A DNA stretch of 46,428 nucleotides, taken from contig CAKQUI010000002.1 of assembly GCA_934277495.1 (NCBI GenBank), positions 1 through 46,428 on the forward strand, given 5' to 3'. Shown here one piece after another: positions 28,526 to 38,421 of this stretch. Each line of letters begins with the position of its first letter. Position 1 is the first letter of the stretch. A program made the translations under genes and the position numbers. This stretch comes from an uncultured Clostridia bacterium. GTDB lineage: Bacteria > Bacillota > Clostridia > Peptostreptococcales > Anaerovoracaceae. The notes under the pieces are model-generated. The model ran no database searches. It was not told the DNA's origin and worked only from the letters and a program-made list of their open reading frames with translations.

Positions 28526-29647
28526 ATGACACTCAACAGAAAAAAACGAAACGGCAGAATCGAGCTTTATCGCTTTATCTTTGCGATATACGTGCTGCTG
28601 TTCCATTTCGAAAAATATTTTATGGGTGAACCGTCTCTGAAGGACGGTTTTCACCTTGCTCTTTTCCCTCATGGCTCCATAGGAGTCGAATTCTTCTTCC
28701 TGCTGTCAGGATTTTTCATGGCAAAGTCAATAAAGAAAAAAAGAAATTCCATGATGGAGGAAAAGGGACGCATCGTATCGAAACCTGCCCACTGGATCAG
28801 ATTCATCGCAGGCAAATATTCCTCAATATTCCCCTACCATGTCATCGCATTCGTGTTCAGCTTTGCGACTTATGTGATGTTCAAGGGATTCGACTGGAAA
28901 CATGCTGTAGTATGTCTCATCGACAGCATACCTAATTTCCTGCTGGTGCAGATGAGCGGTATCAGCCTCACCAACCCGAATCATGTGGAATGGTATATCT
29001 CATGTATGCTGCTGGCTATGTGCGTCATATATCCTTTCGCACTCAGATACTATGAAGCTGTATATACATACATCGCACCGGTATTTGCTGTTTTTGCCAT
29101 CGGCTATCTTATGTATACGACAAATGCACTGACAGGCGTATCTGTATGGATGGGTTTCTGCTTCAAGGCTACGCTCCGTGCAGTCATAGAGCTCCTGCTT
29201 GGAGGCACTGCATATGAGCTGTCAGAAAAACTCAGCCGGCTCGACTCACGCAGCAGTATCAGAAAATGGCTGCCTGCAGCTGAAGCGGCTGCTTTCTTCT
29301 TTACATTCATATTTGCAGTGATAACAGTGCCTTCGCAGTATGAAGTCTATGCTCTGGCGCTGCTGTTCGTACTCGTGACTGTATCGGGTGCAGGCATATC
29401 GCATGCTGGCAGTATATTCGACAGCCGCATATGCTTTTTCCTCGGCAGGCTCTCGCTGCCGGTATACCTCTCACAGATCTCTGTCGTATGGATGGGACAG
29501 AAATACGGCTGGGAAGGTGCCGCATATCTGCCGCTGTTCCTCATATTCGTACTGGTACTGTCAGTAGCTGTTATGACAGGAGGAAATCTGCTCAAAAGCA
29601 TATCCTCCGATATGCACAGGATATCAGCAAAAGACAAAAGACGATAG
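28526..29647 (+). CDS. Membrane acyltransferase, family 3 (OafA/WecH-like)
   Basis: The 373-aa protein has about ten hydrophobic segments and the acyltransferase-3 start RIELYRFIFAIYVLLFHFE, with the family His in the first helix, and then GVEFFFLLSGFFMA. Members O- or N-acylate cell-surface sugars using acyl-CoA from the cytoplasm. It lies 33 nt after the ATP-grasp gene (AAGGAG 13 nt before the ATG) and is followed by a terminator, so it closes the amino-sugar operon. It may acylate the amino sugar or the polymer that carries it. Confidence 0.88.
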   Translation: MTLNRKKRNGRIELYRFIFAIYVLLFHFEKYFMGEPSLKDGFHLALFPHGSIGVEFFFLLSGFFMAKSIKKKRNSMMEEKGRIVSKPAHWIRFIAGKYSSIFPYHVIAFVFSFATYVMFKGFDWKHAVVCLIDSIPNFLLVQMSGISLTNPNHVEWYISCMLLAMCVIYPFALRYYEAVYTYIAPVFAVFAIGYLMYTTNALTGVSVWMGFCFKATLRAVIELLLGGTAYELSEKLSRLDSRSSIRKWLPAAEAAAFFFTFIFAVITVPSQYEVYALALLFVLVTVSGAGISHAGSIFDSRICFFLGRLSLPVYLSQISVVWMGQKYGWEGAAYLPLFLIFVLVLSVAVMTGGNLLKSISSDMHRISAKDKRR

Positions 29648-29708
29648 GCTTTATCAACGTAAAGTCCGGAGAAAACATTACACTGTACCTTGCCACACAT
29701 GCAAAAAC

Positions 29709-29747
29709 TGCAGACCGGAACATGATATTCCGTATCTGCATTTTTTT
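29709..29747. terminator. Bidirectional intrinsic terminator
   Basis: GCAGACCGGAA pairs with TTCCGTATCTGC (one bulged base) and is followed on the plus strand by a run of seven T. On the minus strand the same stem is followed by AGTTTTT. It lies between the converging acyltransferase gene and the GT80-like gene and can serve both. Confidence 0.85.
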
Positions 29748-29787
29748 CTTTCAGGATCCTGTGTCATATAGTCATGGTCATATGAAT

Positions 29788-31677
29788 TTATTCTGCTGCC
29801 TGCTCGCTGTTTACAGCATCTGCTGCACTGTCTGTTACAGTTTCATCTGAATCAGATTTCACATCATTCCGCTGTGCTTTTTCCTGTATCACAGCAGCTT
29901 TATTTTCGATTGCTTTTTCTGAGCCTGACTTGATCTCATGATACGTGATCTTGTCATCATTATAATCATAGATGGCATAATCGTATTTATCGCTGCCGTT
30001 GAATTCTACAAGATAACATTTGTGATCCTTGTTGTACTCAAGCTCACCGTCATATGTAGCATCTATCTTTGTGAAGAACATCTGGAACTTCTCTGCAGCG
30101 ATGACTACTGTTGCACCTTCATCATTCTTCTTGAGAGCTGCTGCTTTCCTTGCTCCGAAGTATGCGCATGTCCTGCCGTCCTTGTAACTGTAGTTCAGCG
30201 TGCTGTTTGACATACCTGAACAGTATACGTCAGGATAGAAGTACAGTATCAGCTCTGCCGGTATCGATGAATCAACATCGTGGACTCCTGCGTTCTTCAG
30301 CTGCTGCTGTTTTTCAGGATACAGTTTCGTAGGAGTTCCCGGATGACCCTTGTAGTAGTACTCGTAGCCGTCGCCGTAATAGTTCTTGACGAATTTCGTG
30401 AACTCTTCGAAGTCCGTTTCTCTTGTAACACGGCTTCCCATCAGCACCATTACTTTCTTGTGATTTTTGCTGGCTTCTGCGAACATGCTGTCGTCAAAGT
30501 GGCACCATTTCTTGAATCCCTTCTCATTGCCGTTTGCCTTGAGGGCTTCAAGCATGTTGTTCATGTTCTTTACTTCCATCTTTGATTTTGCAGCATTCAG
30601 GAAATCAGTATCCTCACTGGCAAATGCTGCTGTGGAGCCTACCCACCACTTCACATTGCTGGATTCGTTCACTGCCACATATGCGTATCTCGCAAGACCG
30701 TAGTTATGATATTTCAGCGAATTTGTGGATATCCTGTGGCCTTCGCTGTATGCCTTTTTGATCACGTTCCACTCTGCACTCATGGTGTCATATATATGAG
30801 CTGCATTGGATTTACCATATACTCCGTTGAAGTATGCTGCTGTACCGCTGCCGTCTGACAACAGTGTAACGTCATAATTTTTTTCTTTTATGCCGTTGCC
30901 GCATGCCAGTTCAAGTATGCCTGACACATAGTTGTCTGCAAAATAGAAATGGAACTTTGAATTCTTGTTAAGTGAACGAAGATCCGCTACATAATCACTC
31001 ATCCTGTCGACTTTGTATGCAAGATTCCCTGTTTTAGGGCTCTTTGCCTTAGGATTCGAGTATACATTCGGAGGCATGCTGTTCCAGTCGTATGAACCCG
31101 ATCTCGAATATGCCAGCGCTGTAGGAATGGCTTCACCCTTGTTGTTCTTTGTGACATCCCACAGTGACAGTGACAGCAGGAGCGGACCGTAGCTGCCGTT
31201 GACAACAGCGATATTGTATTCCTTTGCGATAAGTCCTGTGTTCTTCATCGTGACTGTCTTGATCTTCTTGCCTTTTTTGTTGTAGAACCTGGCTTCAACA
31301 GTGTACTTGCCTAAAGCCGGAAGACTCATAGTAACAAGTTTCTTCTTCGACGAGATCTTCGAGATCTTCACTGTCCTGCTCTTTGAAGCAGTCACGCTTT
31401 TACCGCTGTACATCTTCGCTGCGATCTTTACCTTGCTGACTTTCGCCTTTTTAAGGCTCTTTACCTTCGGCAGGTATACATTCATCGTGCGTCCGCCAAG
31501 CTTTGCCTGCTTTGCTTTGATGCTGTACTTGCCTGCACTCTTGCTGTACGTCTTTGTCTTTACGACGTTATCAGACGCAGCCGACACCTGGTTTCCGGCA
31601 AAATTCACCGGGATCACGGTGAACGCCATCATAAACACGATGCCGGTCACCATAAACATCTTTAAAAACTTCTGCAT
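29788..31677 (-). CDS. Secreted GT80-like (sialyltransferase-fold) protein
   Basis: The 629-aa protein has a signal peptide (cleavage near QVSA, residue 33), a basic beta domain rich in Lys and Ser (about 40-145), then a large domain (about 148-560) with the landmarks of GT-B sialyltransferases of family GT80: LLSDGS (Asp275), YYYKGHPGTP (His445) and SSIPAELILYFYPDVYCSGMSNS (Ser490, Ser492). In Pasteurella PmST1 the matching elements, as I recall them, are YDDGS, YFKGHPRGG and GVASS. The tail is acidic. It has its own promoter and a bidirectional terminator, so it is transcribed separately from the wall-polymer operon. An exported protein of this fold would lack obvious access to CMP-sialic acid, and no sialic acid genes are present, so the donor may differ. 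The assignment is by motif order only. Confidence 0.72.
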   Translation of the reverse strand: MQKFLKMFMVTGIVFMMAFTVIPVNFAGNQVSAASDNVVKTKTYSKSAGKYSIKAKQAKLGGRTMNVYLPKVKSLKKAKVSKVKIAAKMYSGKSVTASKSRTVKISKISSKKKLVTMSLPALGKYTVEARFYNKKGKKIKTVTMKNTGLIAKEYNIAVVNGSYGPLLLSLSLWDVTKNNKGEAIPTALAYSRSGSYDWNSMPPNVYSNPKAKSPKTGNLAYKVDRMSDYVADLRSLNKNSKFHFYFADNYVSGILELACGNGIKEKNYDVTLLSDGSGTAAYFNGVYGKSNAAHIYDTMSAEWNVIKKAYSEGHRISTNSLKYHNYGLARYAYVAVNESSNVKWWVGSTAAFASEDTDFLNAAKSKMEVKNMNNMLEALKANGNEKGFKKWCHFDDSMFAEASKNHKKVMVLMGSRVTRETDFEEFTKFVKNYYGDGYEYYYKGHPGTPTKLYPEKQQQLKNAGVHDVDSSIPAELILYFYPDVYCSGMSNSTLNYSYKDGRTCAYFGARKAAALKKNDEGATVVIAAEKFQMFFTKIDATYDGELEYNKDHKCYLVEFNGSDKYDYAIYDYNDDKITYHEIKSGSEKAIENKAAVIQEKAQRNDVKSDSDETVTDSAADAVNSEQAAE

Positions 31678-31737
31678 AAACTTCCCCTCTCTTTTCTGAC
31701 TAAAATTATTACAGGATCTATTGAAACTTATACACTG

Positions 31738-31766
31738 ATTATATTACAACTATACATCAAAATCAA
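31738..31766 (-). promoter_or_regulatory. Sigma-A promoter of the GT80-like gene
   Basis: On the minus strand TTGATT (31766-31761) and TATAAT (31743-31738) are separated by exactly 17 nt, about 60 nt before the ATG at 31677. The -35 box follows directly after the terminator-like hairpin of the upstream operon. Confidence 0.72.
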
Positions 31767-31769
31767 TAT

Positions 31770-31800
31770 CCCCGGTCAGACAGATGTACCGCTGCCGGGG
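31770..31800 (-). terminator. Terminator-like hairpin after the yfhO-like gene
   Basis: On the minus strand CCCCGG and CCGGGG pair across a long, partly structured loop and are followed by ATATTGATTTTG, a weak T-rich tract. It lies 20 nt after the stop of the YfhO-like gene and probably ends the wall-polymer operon, though the tract is poorer than in the other terminators of this window. Confidence 0.55.
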
Positions 31801-31819
31801 AGCTTTATTTTCTGTACGA

Positions 31820-34711
31820 TCAGCACGAACGCCGTTTCTTTCTGATGATGCATATCACTGCTGCTGCGACGATACCTGCTGCTGTCATGGCAAGACCCAG
31901 ATAAAGCCTTCCGGAACGGTATCTCAGCTCGATGTCATGGGTGCCTTTCTTTATTTCAGCACCTGTGAATGCGATATTGACATCGTTTGTCTTTTCGGCT
32001 TTCTCGCCGTCTACATATATGCTCCAGCCCGGATCGTCCAGTATGGAAAGATACATGACCGAATCCTGCTTCGCTTCTGCAGTCGCTACGATCTTATCGT
32101 TTTCGAAGGAAGTCACATCGAGACTGTTTTCCTGCAGCTCTGATGCACTCTCATCGTATATATCCATCGGTACAGCGTATATCTTCAGAGAGTCGAAAGT
32201 ATAGTCTCCGGATCTGTTGATGTCTATCCTTATCTTGCCGCTTATACTGTCGTAATATCCGAAGTTGATATTGAAATCAGTCACATCTCCGAAGCCCTGG
32301 TATTTGCCTTTCCTGTTCCTGGCGTTCTTCCTGTACTGCGCTTTCCGCTCAGCCTTGTCATCGTACTGTATGTATCCACCTTTGTAAACAGTTATGTCAA
32401 ACTTTTCGTCCTCTTCATATGAAACTTCCTTCAGTAACTTTCTGAGTCTGCCTCCACTTAATTCTCCGCTGTTCAGCTGAAGGTTGCGCCTGTAGCCTGA
32501 CTTTTCCCTTACGAGGTTGTCGAATGATACCACTATCTGTGAATTCTTCGTCTCAGGCAGATCTATGATGATACTGCCGTCGTTGTTATGCACAGTCATA
32601 CTGCCTTCTTTATCCATATCGATATTCCTGACATCTGATATGCTGTAATCGATCTCCCTGACATCGGTTTTCAGATCGTCTTTACCGGCGTGTTTCGCAC
32701 CTTTGATTTTGTCTGCCTGATCGTCAGGCACTACTGCCGCCTGCAGCATCACCTGCTCTCTTTCAAGATATGGATATTTTTCAAGTTCCGACTCTGTGAT
32801 GTACTGACTGTAAAGCGTCCCAAGACCTATGCTGTACTTGTTCTTCAGTATATCGATGCCATCTATGCTGCCGGCCTTCGAGAATCCGTACGGAGCATAT
32901 TCTGAGGCTCCCGGCACCTTTGCAGCATCATCACCCAGGAAATATTTCACACCTGTCAGCAGATCGAGTCCTGCTCTGTTGTCATTGGAATAACTTGTTG
33001 TCCTGTCGAAATATCCGGCGTTGTTGCCCATGGTCCTGTTGAACTTGTGCCACATACTGCTCATGGTGGATATATATGTCTGTATCGACCTGTTCCCGAA
33101 GTACATACCTTCGTTGGTCTTGACACGGACGCCCCTTGTGTCGCTCATGCCGTCCACCTGGTCTGTCCTGAAAAAGCTGCCATCTTCATCCTGCAGCTGC
33201 TGCACCACTCGCTGTGTCGATTTCTGCAGCTTCCCATATACTTCACCAGGCTTTGACTCTTCAAACAGATAGTCGCTTGTTCCTGGATAAAATTTCATGT
33301 TGGCTGTGCCGATGATGCTGCCGATAAGTATTATGACTATCACCATGTCCATGATACGTCTATATGATATGCCGTGCAGTTTCCTGTCCGGCAGCCTGTA
33401 TCCACGGATATAGTAAAGTGCTATGACAAGCAGCCCGAATCCAAGGCCGACTATGCAGGCGCCTGCTGCGTCCTTTGTCAGTATGTCCAGCACAAAATGA
33501 CAGACGCCGATATTCCACACCCCCAGAGCCAGTATCCATACAGCCAGCATCTTCAGTGTTTTGCGTGATCTGAAAGTCTCCGGCTTCAGAAGCTCCATGG
33601 CAGCCCATACGACGAAAAAGATCTCGCCGTAATACCATCTTGGAGTACTGTAGCTGAATCCATTGAAGATCCTTCCTGTGACCGGCAGCAGTGCAGCTGC
33701 GAACAGTATGATACTCAGCAGCGCCGGCGTGCTTTTCCTGATGTTTTTCACTATCAGCGGCAGCAGTATTATACATATCACCGGTATATACATCTGGCTG
33801 TAATATGTGTCTACTGTCTGCTGCAGCGAGAAAAATCCCGATGGTATCCTGAAATATCCCTCCAGCGTGTAAAGCAGCGGCGTGTCTACTGTAGAACTCG
33901 TATTTGCACCTGACATCTTGAACACATTGAACACAAGACCTATCCCGCCGATGAGCATACCTGTGATACCGTATCCTGTGAAAGCTGCTGCCATTTTTAT
34001 GAAATCCATTGTGCTTCGCCCGCTGCATATACTGAAATACCTCACTGCAAAGAAAAGTATAACCAGTATCGCCGCTATATACGACAGCAGGAAATTGCAC
34101 AGCAGCATATACGCTACAGACAGTATGAACAGCAGCGGCGATTTTCCCTTCAGGATCTTTTCTGTACCAAGCATCAGAAGTGGCAGTACTGCAGGACCTA
34201 CGTCCAGCATCCCCTGCTGAGTGGAAACGAATATCAGCCATCCGCAGAAAGCATATGAAAGCCCTCCGACGATCTGCTGATAACGGCCCAGCCTGACTTC
34301 TCTGCCAAAAAGCAGGAAGCTCAGCCCTGCCATATACTGTGTGGCCACCACCATCAGGCTGTATCCCACATCTATGTACTTTTCCGGGAATGCGATGGTG
34401 ATATATGTCAGCGGATTCATCAGCTTGCCTACGAATGTCACGAATCCGTCTGCACCCAGGCCGATCTCCCATCTCCAGAACTGGAATCCGTCACCGTCTA
34501 TCAGCCCTGCTATCATGCGTTTTACCATGACGTAGAACGGATACTGCTGTGTCTTGCCGTCACCTTCTGTTATAAAAGTCCTTCCGCATACCAAAAAAGC
34601 AAGATATACACCTGCTGCTGTCACTATGAACAGAAAGGTGTATATCATTATCTGCCTTCTCAGGTCCTTTTTATTATCAAGGGCTGCCGGAGCAGCTGCT
34701 GATAAAAACAT
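31820..34711 (-). CDS. yfhO: YfhO-like GT-C membrane glycosyltransferase
   Basis: I start it at the ATG at 34711 (963 aa), with GGGGGA 7 nt before and one base between it and the rmlB stop. An ATG at 34726 is in frame but lacks a site. The protein has an N-terminal transmembrane helix, then the YfhO-like loop EGDGKTQQYPFYVMVKRM, about eleven more helices to residue 480, a large extracytoplasmic domain (about 490-930) and a final helix with a Lys/Arg tail. YfhO family proteins are GT-C enzymes that take a sugar from undecaprenyl phosphate and add it to teichoic acids or lipids outside the membrane. Here the donor is probably made by the GT2 at 26256-27281. It is the last gene of the operon. 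Confidence 0.88.
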   Translation of the reverse strand: MFLSAAAPAALDNKKDLRRQIMIYTFLFIVTAAGVYLAFLVCGRTFITEGDGKTQQYPFYVMVKRMIAGLIDGDGFQFWRWEIGLGADGFVTFVGKLMNPLTYITIAFPEKYIDVGYSLMVVATQYMAGLSFLLFGREVRLGRYQQIVGGLSYAFCGWLIFVSTQQGMLDVGPAVLPLLMLGTEKILKGKSPLLFILSVAYMLLCNFLLSYIAAILVILFFAVRYFSICSGRSTMDFIKMAAAFTGYGITGMLIGGIGLVFNVFKMSGANTSSTVDTPLLYTLEGYFRIPSGFFSLQQTVDTYYSQMYIPVICIILLPLIVKNIRKSTPALLSIILFAAALLPVTGRIFNGFSYSTPRWYYGEIFFVVWAAMELLKPETFRSRKTLKMLAVWILALGVWNIGVCHFVLDILTKDAAGACIVGLGFGLLVIALYYIRGYRLPDRKLHGISYRRIMDMVIVIILIGSIIGTANMKFYPGTSDYLFEESKPGEVYGKLQKSTQRVVQQLQDEDGSFFRTDQVDGMSDTRGVRVKTNEGMYFGNRSIQTYISTMSSMWHKFNRTMGNNAGYFDRTTSYSNDNRAGLDLLTGVKYFLGDDAAKVPGASEYAPYGFSKAGSIDGIDILKNKYSIGLGTLYSQYITESELEKYPYLEREQVMLQAAVVPDDQADKIKGAKHAGKDDLKTDVREIDYSISDVRNIDMDKEGSMTVHNNDGSIIIDLPETKNSQIVVSFDNLVREKSGYRRNLQLNSGELSGGRLRKLLKEVSYEEDEKFDITVYKGGYIQYDDKAERKAQYRKNARNRKGKYQGFGDVTDFNINFGYYDSISGKIRIDINRSGDYTFDSLKIYAVPMDIYDESASELQENSLDVTSFENDKIVATAEAKQDSVMYLSILDDPGWSIYVDGEKAEKTNDVNIAFTGAEIKKGTHDIELRYRSGRLYLGLAMTAAGIVAAAVICIIRKKRRSC

Positions 34712-34712
34712 A

Positions 34713-35732
34713 TCATCTTCCCCCATACATCTTTTTATAGTAATCCTGGTATTCTCCGGAAACTATGCGTTCCCACCACTGGCGGTTTTCGAGATACCAG
34801 TCTATAGTCATCTTTATGCCGTCATCGAATCCCACTGACGGCAGCCATCCCAGCTCATTATGGATCTTTGCCGGTTCGATGGCGTATCTCAGATCGTGGC
34901 CTTTCCTGTCACCTACGAAGGTTATGAGGCTCTCAGGCTTGCCAAGGTGCTTCAGTATCGTCCTTACCACGTCGAGATTGCTGCGTTCATTGTGACCGCC
35001 TATATTGTAGACTTCCCCTGTCCTGCCGTTTTCCAGGATCATGTCTATAGCTCTGCAGTGATCCTCCACATAGAGCCAGTCTCTGACATTCTCGCCGGTA
35101 CCGTACACAGGCAGTGTCTCATCCTTCAGCGCCCTCGATATCATCAGCGGTATCAGCTTTTCCGGGAACTGATAAGGTCCGTAGTTGTTGGAGCACCTTG
35201 ATATCGTCACCGGAAGACCGTATGTCCTGTGGTATGCCATTGCCAGAAGGTCTGCCGATGCCTTGGATGCTGAATAAGGACTTGAGGCTGTCACAGGCGT
35301 TTCTTCTGTAAAGAACAGATCCGGCCTGTCCAGCGGCAGGTCTCCATATACTTCATCGGTACCTACCTGATGAAACCGCTTAACTGCGTATTCTCTCGAT
35401 GCATCCATCAGCACCTGTGTGCCTATGATATTCGTATTCAGGAACACACCCGGATCTTCGATGGATCTGTCAACATGGGATTCAGCTGCAAAGTTCACCA
35501 CTGTGTCGAAATTCTCCTGCTCAAACAGTGAGAATATCGTTTTCCTGTCTGCTATATCAGCCTTCACGAATGTGAATCTTTCATTTTCCATCACAGGTTC
35601 CAGTGTTTCCAGGTTTCCTGCATATGTCAGCGCATCCAGCGCCACGATCTCATGCTCCGGATGCCTGTCCAGCATATAAAAGACAAAATTGCTGCCTATG
35701 AATCCGGCTGCTCCTGTCACTAATATTTTCAT
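34713..35732 (-). CDS. rfbB: dTDP-glucose 4,6-dehydratase
   Basis: The 339-aa extended SDR has the NAD-binding TGAAGFIGS at residue 6, the catalytic TDEVYG segment, and YSASKA with the catalytic Tyr and Lys, followed by SNNYGPYQFPEKLIPL. All are diagnostic of RmlB/RfbB. It converts dTDP-glucose to dTDP-4-keto-6-deoxyglucose. It is 5 nt from rfbA. With rmlC and rmlD absent and wecE nearby, its product most likely feeds dTDP-Fuc4N synthesis. Confidence 0.96.
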   Translation of the reverse strand: MKILVTGAAGFIGSNFVFYMLDRHPEHEIVALDALTYAGNLETLEPVMENERFTFVKADIADRKTIFSLFEQENFDTVVNFAAESHVDRSIEDPGVFLNTNIIGTQVLMDASREYAVKRFHQVGTDEVYGDLPLDRPDLFFTEETPVTASSPYSASKASADLLAMAYHRTYGLPVTISRCSNNYGPYQFPEKLIPLMISRALKDETLPVYGTGENVRDWLYVEDHCRAIDMILENGRTGEVYNIGGHNERSNLDVVRTILKHLGKPESLITFVGDRKGHDLRYAIEPAKIHNELGWLPSVGFDDGIKMTIDWYLENRQWWERIVSGEYQDYYKKMYGGR

Positions 35733-35737
35733 TACTG

Positions 35738-36613
35738 TTACCTCTTGTTTCCAAGCAGTGATAATATATATCTTCCGTAGTCTGTCATTTTAAGCTCACT
35801 GCCTACCTTCTCGAGCTGCTTATCATCTATGAATCCACGGCGCCATGCGATCTCTTCCAGACATGCGATATAAAAACCCTGTCTCGACTGCACTGCTTCG
35901 ACGAATTCTGAAGCTTTCAGCATGCCTTCGGGAGTGCCTGTGTCGAGCCATGCCATGCCTCTGCCCATCAGCACTACCTTCAGATCTCCACGTCTGAGAT
36001 ATTCATTGTTGACCGAAGTTATCTCAAGTTCGCCTCTCGCTGACGGTTTCACGTTCTTTGCGATCTCTATGACGTCGTTGTCGTAGAAGTAAAGTCCCGG
36101 AACAGCGTAGTTGGATTTCGGATGCTCCGGTTTTTCCTCGATGGATACCACATTCTTGTTTTCATCGAACTCCACGACTCCGAACGCTGATGCGTCTTTC
36201 ACCGGATATCCGAAGACCGTAGCTCCCTTTTCCTGCTGCTTCGCTGCCATCAGCGTGTCTGTCAGATACTGACCGTAGAACACATTGTCGCCCAGTACAA
36301 GACATACTTTGTCATCTCCTATGAAATCCTCGCCAAGTATGAATGCGTCGGCAAGTCCTCTCGGAGTGTCCTGCACCTTGTAGCTGAAGCTGACGCCTAT
36401 GCTGCTGCCGTCTCCCAGCAGTCTCCTGTAAACGTCGATGTCCTCCGGCGTCGAGATTATCAGTATTTCCCTGATCCCTGCAAGGAGCAGCACCGATACA
36501 GGATAATATATCAGCGGCTTGTCATATATCGGCAGCAGCTGCTTCGATACTGCCTTCGTCATAGGGTACAGACGTGTACCCTTGCCGCCTGCCAGAACTA
36601 TTCCTTTCATCAT
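35738..36613 (-). CDS. rfbA: Glucose-1-phosphate thymidylyltransferase
   Basis: The 291-aa protein opens with [18 protein letters not shown], the nucleotide-binding signature, and continues with [26 protein letters not shown] and WLDTGTPE, all standard for RmlA/RfbA of normal length. It makes dTDP-glucose from dTTP and glucose 1-phosphate. The start overlaps the stop of the upstream transferase gene by 4 bp, so it is translationally coupled within the wall-polymer operon. Confidence 0.96.
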   Translation of the reverse strand: MMKGIVLAGGKGTRLYPMTKAVSKQLLPIYDKPLIYYPVSVLLLAGIREILIISTPEDIDVYRRLLGDGSSIGVSFSYKVQDTPRGLADAFILGEDFIGDDKVCLVLGDNVFYGQYLTDTLMAAKQQEKGATVFGYPVKDASAFGVVEFDENKNVVSIEEKPEHPKSNYAVPGLYFYDNDVIEIAKNVKPSARGELEITSVNNEYLRRGDLKVVLMGRGMAWLDTGTPEGMLKASEFVEAVQSRQGFYIACLEEIAWRRGFIDDKQLEKVGSELKMTDYGRYILSLLGNKR

Positions 36614-38418
36614 TTCTCCTTTATTATCTTTATGATACGCTCGGTGGCATGACCGTCGCAGTCACGTATGAACCGCTCCTTGAACTTTTTCATGTCTCCA
36701 GCATCGAATCTGTTATCTATGTCTGCGATGTAGTCCACCACTTCACGGTTGGTCCTGCATACAGGGCCTGCTCCCAGCTCTCCTACAGTATAGTAGAATC
36801 CACGTTCGTCGCAGTATTCGTCCTCGTCATATGCGAAGAACACTACCGGCCTCTCGTATATGGCAAAATCGAACACAAGTGAAGAATAGTCCGTTATGCA
36901 TATATCTGAAACTGTCATCAGCTCGTTGATATCCATACCGCTGCCCTTTGTCATATCATATGCAAAGCTGTCTCTGTACTGCTGCGGTATCTCCGGCCAT
37001 GTGCTGAGTGTCTGATGATGTTTTATTATCAGGATATAGTCATCGCTGAGCTTTTCAGCAAACATCCCTATATCTATTTCATCAGGAGCCACACGGTTCG
37101 GTTCAAGTCCTCTGTATGTAGGAGCATACAGTATCACTTTCTTTTCTGTCGACGCAGGTATCCTGCTGTGGAGTTTTTCATAGCATCTGTCTATATACTC
37201 CTTGTCGTAGAACTGGTCGGTCCTTGGTATACCGAGAGACTGTATCACCGGCGTATCCTTTTCGAGCCCCATGAATTCCTCGAATACAGGTCTCCACTCC
37301 GGAGCTGCGATAGTCACGATATCGTAGTTGCTTTCAGGATATTCTTCAAAACCTTTAAGGGATTTGTATCCTGGCATACCTGCAATGCTCAGCCTCAGTT
37401 TTTTGAGCGGCAGTCCGTGCCACAGCTGTATGAACAGGCTTTCAGGTCTTATGTCGATGGATCCCAGTATCTCGCTCTGCTCATGTGTTATCACAGCTCG
37501 GGCAGTGGCAAAATCAGCCACGAAAAGGGCTGCATTCTGATAATATCTGACTGCAGATACTTTTTTGCTCCTGAGTTCATGGAAAATCACATTGAAGTAC
37601 GGATCGTCTTTCAGTGAATGGTATATCGACTTGCAGCTGGAATTGAGGCTCGACCTCTGCTGCAGTATTATCACTTTGTTTTCTTCTACAGGATCCTTCC
37701 TGAAATGCTCGTACACAGCCGGAAGGAATCTCTTGATATAGTATTTTTTGAGTGGTCCGTTCAGTTCCTTCGGGAAAAGCTTCATATGTTCAGCTTCTAT
37801 GAAATCTTTCTTTTTCATGCCGTCAGGAAAAACGACCGAAGGTCTTTCACCTGATGATGCATCTGTCACCGGAACAGCCAGTCCGGCGATCAGTTCCGCA
37901 TCGCTGCCGCTGTGTCCGGCTCTGTACATGTCGTCTATAACAGTCGTCTCTTTCCTGTACACGATATCATCTGCAAAAGCAATATCCCCGCATATCACTA
38001 TGGTACCTGCTCCTGCTGCTGATATTACAGCGTTGCTGACTCTGCTGCCGTAAGGTTCGCTGAGGTACACGTCGCTGTCCAGCTGGAAGTATTCTGCTTT
38101 TATGCCTTTTTGATTTTTTATATGGCTGTATGTTTCCGAAGCTTTGTTTTCATGACCTTTTCCTGCCAGGAACACTACTTTGCTGCGGTCAGCATCGATA
38201 TATGACATATCCTTATACAAAGCCGGGATATATATTTTCTCATAGTATTCTTTGATCCCGAGAAACAGCTCATCATCTCTCGTCTCTATGAGTATCCTGT
38301 CCAGTGCCTCACGCAGTACGGCTTTGTTTTCTCTTTCGTTTTTCCTGCGTTTCCTGAGCTCCAGTGTGCCTCGTATGCCTTTTTTTCGTATATTATTCAG
38401 TACGGCTTTTATATCCAT
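36610..38418 (-). CDS. CDP-glycerol glycerophosphotransferase family protein (TagB/TagF-like)
   Basis: The 602-aa protein has a 200-residue N-terminal region that I do not recognise (with [15 protein letters not shown]) and a C-terminal GT-B type teichoic acid transferase domain (about 235-595). Its landmarks are [29 protein letters not shown] and [19 protein letters not shown]. Enzymes of this family move glycerol phosphate, ribitol phosphate or related units from a CDP donor to a growing wall polymer on the cytoplasmic face. It is one of four members in this locus. Which one primes and which one polymerises cannot be told from sequence alone. Confidence 0.9.
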   Translation of the reverse strand: MDIKAVLNNIRKKGIRGTLELRKRRKNERENKAVLREALDRILIETRDDELFLGIKEYYEKIYIPALYKDMSYIDADRSKVVFLAGKGHENKASETYSHIKNQKGIKAEYFQLDSDVYLSEPYGSRVSNAVISAAGAGTIVICGDIAFADDIVYRKETTVIDDMYRAGHSGSDAELIAGLAVPVTDASSGERPSVVFPDGMKKKDFIEAEHMKLFPKELNGPLKKYYIKRFLPAVYEHFRKDPVEENKVIILQQRSSLNSSCKSIYHSLKDDPYFNVIFHELRSKKVSAVRYYQNAALFVADFATARAVITHEQSEILGSIDIRPESLFIQLWHGLPLKKLRLSIAGMPGYKSLKGFEEYPESNYDIVTIAAPEWRPVFEEFMGLEKDTPVIQSLGIPRTDQFYDKEYIDRCYEKLHSRIPASTEKKVILYAPTYRGLEPNRVAPDEIDIGMFAEKLSDDYILIIKHHQTLSTWPEIPQQYRDSFAYDMTKGSGMDINELMTVSDICITDYSSLVFDFAIYERPVVFFAYDEDEYCDERGFYYTVGELGAGPVCRTNREVVDYIADIDNRFDAGDMKKFKERFIRDCDGHATERIIKIIKEK

Positions 38419-38421
38419 CGC

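Noticed and set aside
34713..36613. Rhamnose pathway
   Set aside because: Only RmlA and RmlB are present, with no RmlC or RmlD in the window, while WecE is present to use the shared intermediate.
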